DNA of 22,327 nt. Source: Ophiothrix spiculata (taxonomy: Eukaryota > Echinodermata > Ophiuroidea > Amphilepidida > Ophiotrichidae). Where the stretch lies: the NCBI GenBank assembly GCA_000969725.1, contig JXSR01S073431.1; one strand, written 5' to 3'. Under the pieces are notes generated by a model. The model searched no databases and was not told where the DNA came from. It worked only from the letters and a program-made list of their open reading frames with translations. A program made the position numbers and the translations under genes. Position 1 is the first letter of the stretch; each line of letters starts with the position of its first letter. This document shows, one piece after another, positions 1 through 10,800 of the stretch.

Positions 1-174
1 CATAATATTTAGTATGTACTTGGGTCTGGTAGTTGGAAAGAAATATTACACTCCCCAGATCTCGTCTCACTATCACTGAAAACATTAATTAGTCAAAAAC
101 ATGTCTTATTTGACGAATAAAAAATTAGTCATGCAGAGTGATTTTTTCATAATTCATAAGAAAATGCTGTAAAT

Positions 175-585
175 CATCTTTGAAATGTTGAAAAACAACT
201 TTAGGGGTTTAAAAGATAGTTTCCATCACTAAATATTCAATTTCTAATCAGTTAATTATTAGTAAATTGATAAATGATTTATTACATGACTAATACTTAT
301 CATTTACTAATGATTCATGATTTGTCATCGCAACTGACCAATTAATGGTGAATATCTATCAGAAATTAGTAATTTAATTCGTCATTCAGTTAGTCATGCG
401 TCATTCAGTTAGTCAATTGGCAAATTAAAAACACATTTGATATTCGCTAATTAGTCATGTTATTAATCATTTATTAATTAACTGATAGTTACCAAATTAC
501 GAATTGAATATTTAGAGATGGAAACTATTTTCTAAACACCATTTTCCAAAAATTGTTTTTCATCATTTCAAAGACAACATGATGA
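175..585. repeat. Long imperfect inverted repeat (fold-back/MITE-like element)
   Basis: The left arm, about 176-290, runs catctttgaaatgttg, gatagtttccatcactaaat, then ttacatgactaat. It matches the reverse complement of about 455-585: catttcaaagacaac, atttagagatggaaactat, attagtcatg. The arms are roughly 115-130 bp and imperfect, with an AT-rich centre. The centre carries a short direct duplication of cgtcattcagttagtca near 381-416. There is no coding capacity. Exact ends and target-site duplication were not resolved. Confidence 0.75.
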
Positions 586-695
586 TACATAAAAATAGTG
601 TATTCAGGAAAACACGGATAAGAAGAAAAAGAATCTGAAAAGAATCTGGTTGAAAAAGCTGCAGGGTTTAAAAAAGGAACACCCAATCTACAAAC

Positions 696-791
696 ATTGA
701 TTGATTGATTGATTGATCGGATTGATTTATTGATTGATCGGATTGATTGATTGATTGTGATCAGATTGATTGATTAATTGATTAATTGATT
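696..791. repeat. ATTG tetranucleotide microsatellite
   Basis: An imperfect array of (ATTG)n, interrupted by tcgg, ttta and tgatc units, passing into attaattgattaattg at its 3' end. Confidence 0.9.
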
Positions 792-872
792 TTTCATTTA
801 GTAGTTATTTTTCATTTATTTAGTTAGTTATCATTTACCTAATTTATTTATGTATTTATTTATTTATTTACT
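792..872. repeat. TTTA/TTCATTTA-rich simple repeat
   Basis: Irregular TTTA and CATTTA repeats adjoin the ATTG array, ending in tatttatttatttattta around 855-870. Confidence 0.8.
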
Positions 873-2153
873 TGGTTTACAATATAAATTCAAAAACAAT
901 TTAATACCCTTTTACTTCTTGTGAGAAAGTAATAGTATCCTTGTGAGAAGTAACTTGGAAAAAGAATCGCGAATATCATGTCCATCTCCCCTTGATTAGT
1001 CGTAATTGGAAATAGCCTAAGTTGTTAATATCGCCGTTTAGAATTAGCCTTAGAGCAAACGATGTAATTTAACAGCGTATGATAGTATGAAAATAAGGGG
1101 TTTAACTAGTGATTTATCGCGTAAAAATTCGTTGTAAACAAATCAACAAAATAATGGTAACAACAATGCATCTTCTGAATTTCATCTTTTTCAGGTGCGA
1201 ATTGTTTACAGACCCGTGAGAGTAAGTACATTATATTTGTTTCAGAAGGTGTAACTGGGTTCATTGTGTGTCTGGTCCTGAGTTTCAAAGGTACACGCCA
1301 CTGTCAAAACGAAGTACATGAAGTAAGCTTACTAAAAATAAATTTCATGGTTGTTGAATTCAGCAGGCTCGTGAATTTTCAAAATTTTACACTGAGAATT
1401 CGAAATACAGGGTTGCTTGAGATACTCAAACCTCATTCAAGATGTGTAGGACAGCAAAAGCTAAGATACGCAGCACATCAATGATTCAATTTGTGATTCA
1501 ACTTGATGAAATAGTGACTTTTGACGTTTTGTTCCTTATTATTTTATACTTATTTAATATGAACAGTACAGGTAGTGTATTTCATATATGGTCACGTTGA
1601 GGGCGCTGTAACATTTTGAAAAAGTGTGCCAGTGGAGTTTTTAAGCTCTAACTTTAATTCTGTTCAAGTTCAAAGGATCAATAAAAAAATATGCATTTTC
1701 TTTGAAACAATACCTTTCAAATGATACCAAACACTTGCTATGAAGTAAAAGCGCATTTTTATTAGGAGCCCCGCCAGATTTGAAAATGGGTCAAAACATG
1801 GAAGACTGTGTAGAAATTTCCCATAGAGGATCCCAATTTTTGGCATTATTTGGTTGAATTTCGATACATAACTTTGCCATTTGTTACTCATATGAAGTGG
1901 TTGACCCCTCATTTTGAAGGTAATTTTAATACCTTTCAAGACAAATTAAAATTTCCCAAAACAAATAAAGTTGAAAATTTTGTGAATGTCCCTAGTACAG
2001 GGGTCCTAAACTACATTGAACAACATTGCTTTCCTACCGCCTTATTTATCGATTTTATATAGGCCTAACTCATGTAAAGATTCTTGTCATTTGATTTGAT
2101 ACATTTCACTTCTAAGCCTAAGTAGTCTCAGAAGGCCTATATCTTGCAGAGTC

Positions 2154-2344
2154 TCAGATATGCCACTTTTCAGGTTTTAACCTGAAATCAGGTTTTTTAG
2201 AAGCTCAAACCATGATTTCAGGTTTTTTTATGATCTCAAATTTACATATTTTCATATATTTTCAGCCCCTTTTTGAAGTATCTCTCAAGAATGGATGGCT
2301 TTTTCAGGTTTTCTTTGAAACAATGAAATCAGTGGCATCTCTGA
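2154..2344. mobile_element. Short TIR element (MITE-like), 191 bp
   Basis: Terminal repeats tcagatatgccact (2154-2167) and agtggcatctctga (2331-2344) match at 13 of 14 positions in inverted orientation. The interior is rich in caggtttt and contains a 9-bp stem with a 2-nt loop at 2168-2187 (tttcaggtt / aacctgaaa). There is no coding capacity. Superfamily unknown; target duplication not clear. Confidence 0.6.
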
Positions 2345-3335
2345 TCTTGAAAGCCTAAGGTCTGTATAAATAAATACTACAGTCTGAGTCAACTATGCAC
2401 TGACGAACAGAGATCAGAGTGCATTTTTTATTTTCCATTTGCACTGGTTGAGTGCAATGGAAAATAAAATTCATTTTTTGCTGATGAGCAAAAAATGATG
2501 AACGCCCGCGGCCTGTTAACCAATTAAATGACAAGAGTCTCTGTAACATAATCTATAGATCACAGGGAAGACGTGGGTACCATTTTTGAACCAGTGCAGG
2601 AAAGAAAAAAAAACTTTTTTTGACACCCGTCCGGCGTCCGTAGGACAAGTCATTGCACTTGTATGTGACTGTATCGTAGATGGCATCCATTGAAGTCAGT
2701 CACATTTTGGGACTAGCTCCTGCCTATAATTCATGTTACAATTAGAGTAATTTTGAACTGAAGAATATGACAACGTCTGTAAGACTATTAAAGAGCATAA
2801 AGTTTATTTTGCCATAAATTTGTTTTACCACTACACTGAAAAGATACAATTCACGTAATGGCTCACCCTGAAAGGGCGGACTTTGCAGATGATATCAATT
2901 TTGATTTTATCATTTCACCTGTTTTAAAGCATTTTCTAAGCTTGTTGAAAATGATCAAGGTGATCAAATCTTACAACAGAAAATCTGCTGGAAATTCTTA
3001 TTATTTTCTTTATTTTTTGCAGCCTATTTTCAGTGGCTTCTTGAAAAGTATTCATATTCTGTCACAAAGTCCCCCTTTTCGGGGTGAGTCAAAACATCAA
3101 TGCTTTACTAATCCTAATACCAATATTTGAATTAAATTCAGGATCCTGAATTTATTAAAAAACTGTAACAAAATAAAAAACAAGCAGTGGGCACTGTACA
3201 GTAATTGTGATGCAATGAAATGGGAGTTGTTATAATGACCATGATGAGGCATGACATCTTGCATTGATCGCTATTAACGCTGTCGATTTCAGTTTAATTT
3301 GCTTAATGTTTAAACTTGGACCGGTTAAATGGGAT

Positions 3336-3610
3336 ACCCTGGTCACATAACCTTGTTGCGATGTGTTTATGGCGTCAATTCAGCAGATGCCGATCGGCCA
3401 CCAGACTCTGTGTCCGTGAGCCGTAGAGACGCCGGAAGCTTGCATGCCGCAAGAATTTAATTCCGAGTTAAAACCTTGCGGCTTGTATATGATGTCTTCA
3501 GCTATGGTCACATAACCACCGGTGTCCGACTGGTGTCCAACCGGGCATCGCAAGCATTCATCGGTGTCATACCGATGTCATACCAGCGTTGCGGCTTATG
3601 TGACCAGGGT
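3336..3610. mobile_element. GC-rich TIR element (MITE-like), 275 bp
   Basis: Perfect 15-bp terminal inverted repeats accctggtcacataa (3336-3350) and ttatgtgaccagggt (3596-3610). The core ggtcacataacc recurs internally near 3507, and gcggctt near 3479 and 3591. The block is visibly more GC-rich than its surroundings. GTTAAA occurs just outside both ends but not at equal distance, so the target duplication is uncertain. Confidence 0.7.
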
Positions 3611-3952
3611 GTTAAACTGGTTCAGTATTTATGATCAACTAAATTGTAGCATGATCGCAGCATATAGAACATGTGCATATTAAAACATTTGAAGGTAGTC
3701 TTTATTGGTTAAAAAAAACATGTTTTGCAAGCTTTTAAAGGATTCAGTCAAAAAGAAACCATATTTCTTTCACTTTGTTTACATTTTCTCATGATTTTAC
3801 GATTTACAATACAAGACTGATTTTCAATCAGACAAATCTCTAAACATTTAACTTGTCGTCCATTTGAATGGATTTATCGTGACTATCGTCAGTGTTATTA
3901 ATCACTATTAGCTGGTGTATGTAATAGGAATGCAGTATAACGGTGCAGCAAC

Positions 3953-4012
3953 CAATGAAATCATCGTAAAGTGCAACATTTGCAATGAAATCATCATAAA
4001 GTGCAACATTTG
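3953..4012. repeat. Two-copy 30-bp tandem duplication
   Basis: caatgaaatcatcgtaaagt plus gcaacatttg (3953-3982) is repeated immediately at 3983-4012 with one substitution (g to a). This is a recent local duplication in the upstream flank. Confidence 0.9.
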
Positions 4013-4657
4013 TTTTGGGGGTTGGCATCTCTCAGGCATTCTATCATCTCAGCCATTTTCGCACAAATTTTCACAAGTGCTCCAGGTGTTTTATGAAAGA
4101 GCAAATTGATGCAATGTATATTTTTGAAACGTTCAAAATTAACAAACTTTGACACACTGCCGGTCTAAAGACATGTCATGTTTCTTTTTGTGTCAGGGTG
4201 TAGATCGAAATACACTGTACATGTATTTATCACTTGGTTGTCTTAAATCCTTGAATCCGATTGGTCGAAAGCCAATTAATATATAGCCGTATTACATGTT
4301 TTATGTCTAAAAATAACCTTAACCGTGTATTCAAAAAGTTATCGCGCAGGGATGAGTCACTGGGGATGACTGCACGTGATGTGTTTTTATTGCGCGCTTG
4401 CAAAAGTTGCACTCGAAACTTATCATCAAACCATGCAATACAATTACCTGTTTGGCAAATGCGTATTACTTGGTTGACTTTTATGAAGGCAATTTAGGTA
4501 AATTTGAGATCAAATTCAGCAATAATAAAATCCATGCCTATACCAAGTGATTCAGCCTTCGGCCTCATGTGCTACAGCACCCAACCATAGATATCTTTCC
4601 GTATTGCGTGAACAAACAGGGGGTAACTAATAGTATCATTCTTTTCTTTTAAAATAG

Positions 4658-4841
4658 CTACAAATGATGCATGGATCCTATTACGGGGGTGGAACCCCAA
4701 GAACATCTAGGGGCCAAGAAGTATACAGTAATGGTTATGTTCCTACGGGTAGTCCACGTCAGCAGGGAGGCCCCACAGCCAATGGTGGCTCTGGAGGTCT
4801 TTTCCGCAGCAGGCAGGAGCGAGTTGATTGGAGAAGATTGG
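4658..4841 (+). CDS. DZIP1: DZIP1 exon 1 (start codon, N-terminal residues 1-59)
   Basis: The ATG at 4664 has A at -3 (acaaATG) and is followed at once by a second ATG codon. An in-frame TAG at 4655-4657 lies just upstream, so the frame cannot extend further 5' in genomic sequence. That TAG also ends a pyrimidine-rich acceptor (cattcttttcttttaaaatag), implying a spliced 5' leader. The exon encodes a low-complexity GGGTP/SRGQ/GGSGG stretch, then FRSRQERVDWRRL, the opening of the Dzip N-terminal domain. Donor GTAAGC at 4842 leaves phase 1: the final g joins ct of exon 2 to make Ala60. Confidence 0.9.
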
Positions 4842-7800
4842 GTAAGCTATTTAGGATGTGTCTCCATGTATGTATTTCCTTATTTTGTATTACCAGATCA
4901 CTTACAGTTGCAATCTAAGTTGTATATGTATTTTTATCCACATTGGTGTCATACAAGGTAGAACTAGAATCAAAAATGTGTCCTGAAACTACCTAATTAA
5001 TTGTCAAGATATTGCTTGAGCTGTAAAGATATTGCTTAAGTCAAAGATAAATTATTTTTATTTCCCTTTGATGATTATTTCTTAGATTGTATTCATGTCT
5101 TTGTGGCCAATGCTATAAACACCAATTACATGCGTGAGGTTGTTATGTATCACATTTGAAACCATTTGCAGGGACAGAATGTGTTGTTTGGTCAAGACAG
5201 TAAAATCATGCATACCTGCCAACTTTCCTGAATTTATCAGGATAGTCCTGATTTACAACTCTCAAAATGGCCAAAAATCAGGACATCCTGATTTTGAGAT
5301 ATTATAAAAAAATAAAAATACAAGGAAAAGTCGCCAATCCTGACCTGTATTCAGTTAATATGTGTGCTCTTGTGGCATATATTTGGGGCTAAACCTAAAA
5401 AAACCTTAATAAAGATAAGGAAAGTCACAAACCCACCTGTTTTCAATACATGCTCTTGGAAGTATATGTATCATTTCCATTGCAAGCACCTGCTGTACCG
5501 TATGCTAGAACTGTAATAAGCGCTTCTCAGCTAGTACTGTATGCACCAAATTCGGTGCTTTTACAATTACTAATTGACACTTTGACTTTCTCAAAAAACA
5601 ATAAAATATATAAGAATCTCTGGATTACAAGTCCAATGCTCTGACTGCTTGGCCAACCGTTTGTGTTCAATCATTTACCTAAATTATGTTAACTCACAAG
5701 TGTGAGATTTTCCATTTGAACATGTATTTCAATGATTGTTTAAGTTGATTGCTTTCCTAAATATCACTCATCAAACAGAGGATTAAGTTTTTCTAACTCT
5801 GCTATTATGCCAATTTTCTTGTTTATGTGGTGGTCTAACAAGCTAAAATTTGAATTGTTCTCTTCTGTTTTTCATTACTTCCAGCTTCCATAGATGTGGA
5901 CCGAATAAGACGGGAATACGACACAACGGTGCTGCAAGAGTTTGTCAACAATGTCACATACTGTGATATTGAGCATGAAACCGACATGAGAACAGTAGAT
6001 CCAAACTTTGTCAAAATATTTAAACTAGCTCAGCTCATCATTGAATACCTCATTGTAAGTTGAAAAACACTTTGATAAATTAAGATGGGTAGTCTAGGGA
6101 TTGCATTAGATTGGTTGATCTGTGATTGAACTGAACCCTTGCAATCCGATAGAACGGTTGAGCATTTCCCAGGGCTAAAAATTTGACAAGAATCCAAGAA
6201 TCCATTCTCACAGAGATTCCCCCTAGAAGATTTTGTGAGAATCCAAATAGATTCTCGTAAATCAATACACTGTGTATGAATAAAAGAATCAAAAGATTCT
6301 TGCAAAGATTCTCCCCTGGTAGATTTGCGAGAATCCAAAAAGATTCTCGCAGCATTGAACGAATTTCTACCCCTGAATTTTTCCAATGGAGCTTACAAGA
6401 GAACGCTCAGGCATTCCAATTTGTATTGAGTTTATATCAATTCAGTATGGGCTATACACATATGGAAATTTAGGACCGAAAGGGTTAAGAATTACTAATA
6501 CCTGGATTAGTATGGAATCCTGTATGAACATATTGAAAGTAATAAGCATGGACTTTTAAAGTTTTTAGAAATTTCACTACCTGTGGTAATGTAATGAGCA
6601 TGATACTAATTGAGAATCACATCAGATGATAAATCCCCGCCTTTGCATTTCTCCCAAGGTTTCAGTTCTCAAATTGTATTTTGGCAAACTCAAGCTAAGG
6701 CCAAAAAAACTTGTTTGCTTGCCCTCAATTGAATTTGAAAAATTGTGTAGGTCAGTTGGGATTTCTTTTTTGATGTGATGCCCAACTTTGAACATCTGGC
6801 TGGACACACAGAGTGCCAAAAGACTGTGAGGTACAGGCAAACATTTGCCAGACTTGAACAAAATTTTGATTATCACTTCATGCTCATCCTTGCAGGTTTT
6901 CTCCAAGCACTTTGATTTCCCACATAATAAAAATTCTCCCATCTGTTATGTCACTCAAACTCTGAAGGTACAGTACTTGAAATATAGGATTAGTGTAGCT
7001 TTCTGTTGAAGTTTTGCAAATAAATGCATAGTTTAAGTTTTTGTCTCCATTTACAGCATTCACAGTCCTATTTAGCAAACAGTGTTGAAGTGGTCCAGGA
7101 TCAAGTACGCCAAGCCAATGATGCCCACAATTCAACTAAACAAGAACTAACCAAAGTCAATAATGAACTACACAAAGTCAAACAAGAGAGCAGGAAAAGA
7201 AGGAAACAAATCACTGCACAGCAAAGCATCATGGGATTGGGTCCTAATGGCTATCACAAGGTTTGTATCAATTGACCAATCGCACAGTTCAGCATTTGCA
7301 GGGAGAGCCTCGATTTGACAGTCAATTTAACTAGTATGTTGCATAACGATGTATTCACTTCAGGCAAGTTCAGTAATTTTTGAAAGAAGGAATCAAACTG
7401 TTAATCATAATATTATGTAAGTTCCAATTCATCTCGCAAGCCAGGTCTAGGCTCTCCCTAAAATTGCAAAACCGTGGAATATTCTAGTGAATGTAGAGTT
7501 CTTTGCTGGTTACTTTGATCTTGGATCTTTACTATATGGATTCATAGACTATCCAAGATTGCAGAAGTGTAATCCACTCATAGTCAGTGTTCCCACAAAG
7601 TTTTTTGAGCATGCAACAGTACGACCAATTTTGACAAAGTTAAAGAAGTGCTTACACCAAATCCACAAGCTGAAACTGAATATTGGCTAAAAATCTAGAA
7701 AAAGTATCTTCCAAATACGTCACGGACGGGGGTTCCATATGGTAACGGGGGTTCCATATGGTAACGGAATCGCTGCCCGGGCAGCTACTCGGCGGTGGCC

Positions 7801-10800
7801 TGCTAATGGTATAGGCGGTTTGGGAATCCACAGGTCACAGGCTCGAATCCCGGCGAAAACATGCATTTTTCCACCCTCATTTTCCGAGGAGATAGGCTAG
7901 AAACGAAAAATCACGTATGGTCAGTTAGGGTTAATATCGATGTCATTTAACCCTAACAGTCCCAGGTCTCACTAAATCTCATTATTGAAATCACCTAAAA
8001 TGCGCTAAGTCCAAATACGTCACGGACGGGGGTTCCATATGGTAACGGAATCGCTGCCCGGGCAGCTACTCGGCGGTGGCCTGCTAATGGTATAGGCGGT
8101 TTGGGAATCCACAGGTCACGGGCTCGAATCCCGGCGAAAACATGCATTTTTCCAACCTCATTTTCCGAGGAGATAGGCTAGAAACAAAAAATCACGTATG
8201 GTCAGTTAGGGTTAAGAACACAAACAGATTGATATGTACGATGACAGTTACAAGATTGTTGTTCACAATTGTCCCCATAAAACCTGGGAATTTTGAAAAG
8301 GGAGTAGATATTCATTTTATCACCGTGTTAACTCTTTCACTCCAGAATAAAATTTTCATAATCCGTCTTATTTGAACGGCAAGCCGCTAAGAGCGGCTCA
8401 CAGACACCTCACTATATTATAGCATATAATAATTGTATAGCGCCAGGGTTTTACTTTTTGGTAATAAAGACAATGGTGCTAGATAGCTCTTCGTTTCAAC
8501 TGGTTGCTCTAGAATTTTCAACCAATTTAAGCTTATAGGTTTTTTTTAGAGCAATTTGAAAAGATTGCGCCGAATTAGAAATTCCGGCCAAATATGCACG
8601 TTTTTGCAAGCTTGCCGGAGTGAAAGAATTAAGGCTTAATTGGATAGACCTTCAACTAGCATGAACAGGTTTTGTACACTTCTTATCAAATTAATTGCAT
8701 AAACCATATAAATTAAAAGTATACATTTTTAGAAGCAGATTTTTACCCTGAACATGGTGGTGATATTGGTTTTAGACTAAGAATAGCGATTTTAGCAAAA
8801 AATGCAAAAAAAACCCATATTTTTTGCCCCAAACATTTTTCTAGGTCTAGGAAGGGTTTTCTCTGGAATTTTGATTTTTATTCCTCCGCCGGAGTCATTA
8901 TGTTTTGTTTTGTTTTTAAATCCAAAAAAGATCAAAAATTACCATTTTGATGGCAGTATAGTGGGATTTTTTACATTTTTTGACATATTGACTCTAATCT
9001 GCATGCCTACCATCACCAGATTGGAAAATCAAATATTAAAGTGTTGTAGATTGCCCAAGATTTTCACAAGAGGTAAAGGGAACAGTCTGAAGGGGAACAT
9101 ATATATAATAATATAGCACCAAGTCTCTTTATTTTGCTTTTATTTCAGTTCATAAATATGCAAAATTTGATCACTTCTTACCAGTTTTCAGCATTAATAT
9201 TGTTCTTTTTGTTAAGATGAGCAGATAGTGGTTGGTTTATGAAATACATGTAAAGTAACTATGAATGATGACAGATGAAAAGAAATAAACTGCATTTTTT
9301 TGGTGATTTCTTAAGTTGGTCAACTAGAGGTTTGTGGATCAAAGGCAATTGTTAACAAGAGTTGTCACACCACACAAGGGTCACACATAACATGTGCCAG
9401 AGGTATCATCGATTTGCGGTATTCGCAATTCATAGCACTATCTATAGTTTCCTCATGAGAGCATAAAATTTGCAATGCATCATGGTAAAATGTTGACATA
9501 TGTTTCAGGCGATATACAAATTTCACACATGACCATGTTTATAAACATTTAATTCACAGGGAGATGCACTGTAAAATAGTTATCAACATGTATGGATTGA
9601 TTTACTTTATAATAATAATGATTGTATAATGTACAAAAGTTTGATCACCTGTTTAAAACATAAAATCTAAATCTTACATTTCTAACCAATTGTGTTTGGA
9701 GTGGTTATATCGACTCGTGAGGTCAAAGGGTGGACTGGCAAGAGAAATTGCATGGTGGTGCTTGTGAATACCATCAATTAACATTTGCATTTTGTTTCTA
9801 TTCTTCTTCCAGTGCCCTTATTGTGACAAAGCATTCATCCATGCAACCTATCTACAGTCTCATCTCCAGCGGAAACATGCAGAGTTCATGACACAGACTG
9901 AAGATGTGGAGGCTAGGAAAGAAAACGAAAGGTTGGAGAAAGAGATTGAAGGCATGAGAGATAAGGTGAACCTGATGGAATCCCAGTTTGAGGATGAGAG
10001 AAAAGCATTGAAGAATGACATACGGCAAGCAGAAAAGGTAAGAAGTAGTCAAAGTTTGAAGTATAATCCACCTGTGGAATAATTAATATAACTTTTAAAA
10101 TGTAATAATACCCGAATTTTGCGGCATTCCCCCTCTCATAATTCACGCCTTGAATGAAATGTGTAACTCTGATCCAGCAATTTTTGTCGTAGAGTAATCA
10201 TTTGTCAATTATGGTAAATCGTGTTGATATAGAAAAAATTTATAACAATTACCATGATCGGCTTTGATGATCGACTTCATGACATTATTTGACTGACTTT
10301 CAATGTCTGATCAACTGTGGTACAATCACCATGATTATGGTGCAAATTGTTATAATACCTTCAAGTTGTTCAGAAGGAACCACAGTGGTCCATATGTCTT
10401 TGTTCCATATGAGTTTGAATTCATGTTATATAGTGAAGTCCAGTGCAGGGCTAGAATTTCAGCTTGAGTCCGAGAGTCCACTCTCGCAAAGACTCATGCA
10501 AAACATGTCCACGAGAATCCAAGTAGACTCTCGTAAATCCCAAAAGCTCCCACACAAAGTGAATGGAGGAGAATCCAAAGACTCATGCAAACTCCATCCA
10601 TGAGAATCCAAATGGACTCTCGTACCTCTGAACAAAATTCTACCCTTGCAGTGTGAGATAGTTCTATGCCTTATACAACTGGTTGAAATTAGACTTGCCA
10701 TATACCAATATTATCCTATTTTCACATGGCATAGACATATATGAATTGTAATTTTTTTTGTCTAATTTTATTTCCTCCATATTCAAGACAATTAACTTAG

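Larger units (their letters stand above)
1..4657. other. Upstream flank with no recognisable coding sequence
   Basis: No conserved protein segment was recognised on either strand; open frames here are short (up to 90 codons) and without domain signatures. The DZIP1 promoter and at least one non-coding leader exon probably lie here or further 5'. CCAAT/ATTGG motifs flank 4260-4277, but no convincing TATA box or initiator was singled out. A possible tiny exon (acceptor ttcag ending about 1195, donor agGTAAGT-like about 1227) was seen but is unsupported. Identified repeats are listed separately; 880-2100 and 2400-3330 hold nothing else I can name. Confidence 0.6.

Noticed and set aside
1195..1227. 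Tiny non-coding leader exon
   Set aside because: A ttcag acceptor and a gtaagt-like donor bracket about 30 nt, but such pairs are frequent by chance and nothing links it to exon 1.
3953..4012. CRISPR-like direct repeat
   Set aside because: Only two adjacent 30-bp copies without spacers, in a eukaryotic context; a simple tandem duplication.
4671..4961. 96-codon + strand frame overlapping exon 1
   Set aside because: It is the alternative frame of exon 1 running into intron 1, without family features; the frame starting at 4664 matches the conserved Dzip domain and splices in phase.
6030..6386. 118- and 91-codon minus-strand frames in intron 2
   Set aside because: They cover exon 2 antisense and the hairpin-rich CAGGG MITE; repeated words such as ESFDS and DSRKS-like runs come from the DNA repeat.
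6622..6942. 106-codon minus-strand frame
   Set aside because: No recognisable domain, lies in intron 2 and includes a TAAGGCC repeat fragment; likely chance.
7772..7858. A functional tRNA gene
   Set aside because: Box A and box B-like sequences are present, but acceptor stems do not pair and the T stem is imperfect; the unit is duplicated with extra flanking sequence, so a SINE is the better reading.
8802..9116. 104-codon + strand frame in intron 3
   Set aside because: Phe/Ile/Lys-rich translation of AT-rich DNA, no motif and no splice sites consistent with DZIP1 phase.
10289..10701. Open frames on both strands in intron 4
   Set aside because: Both derive from the second CAGGG MITE and its palindromic words; no splice or homology support.
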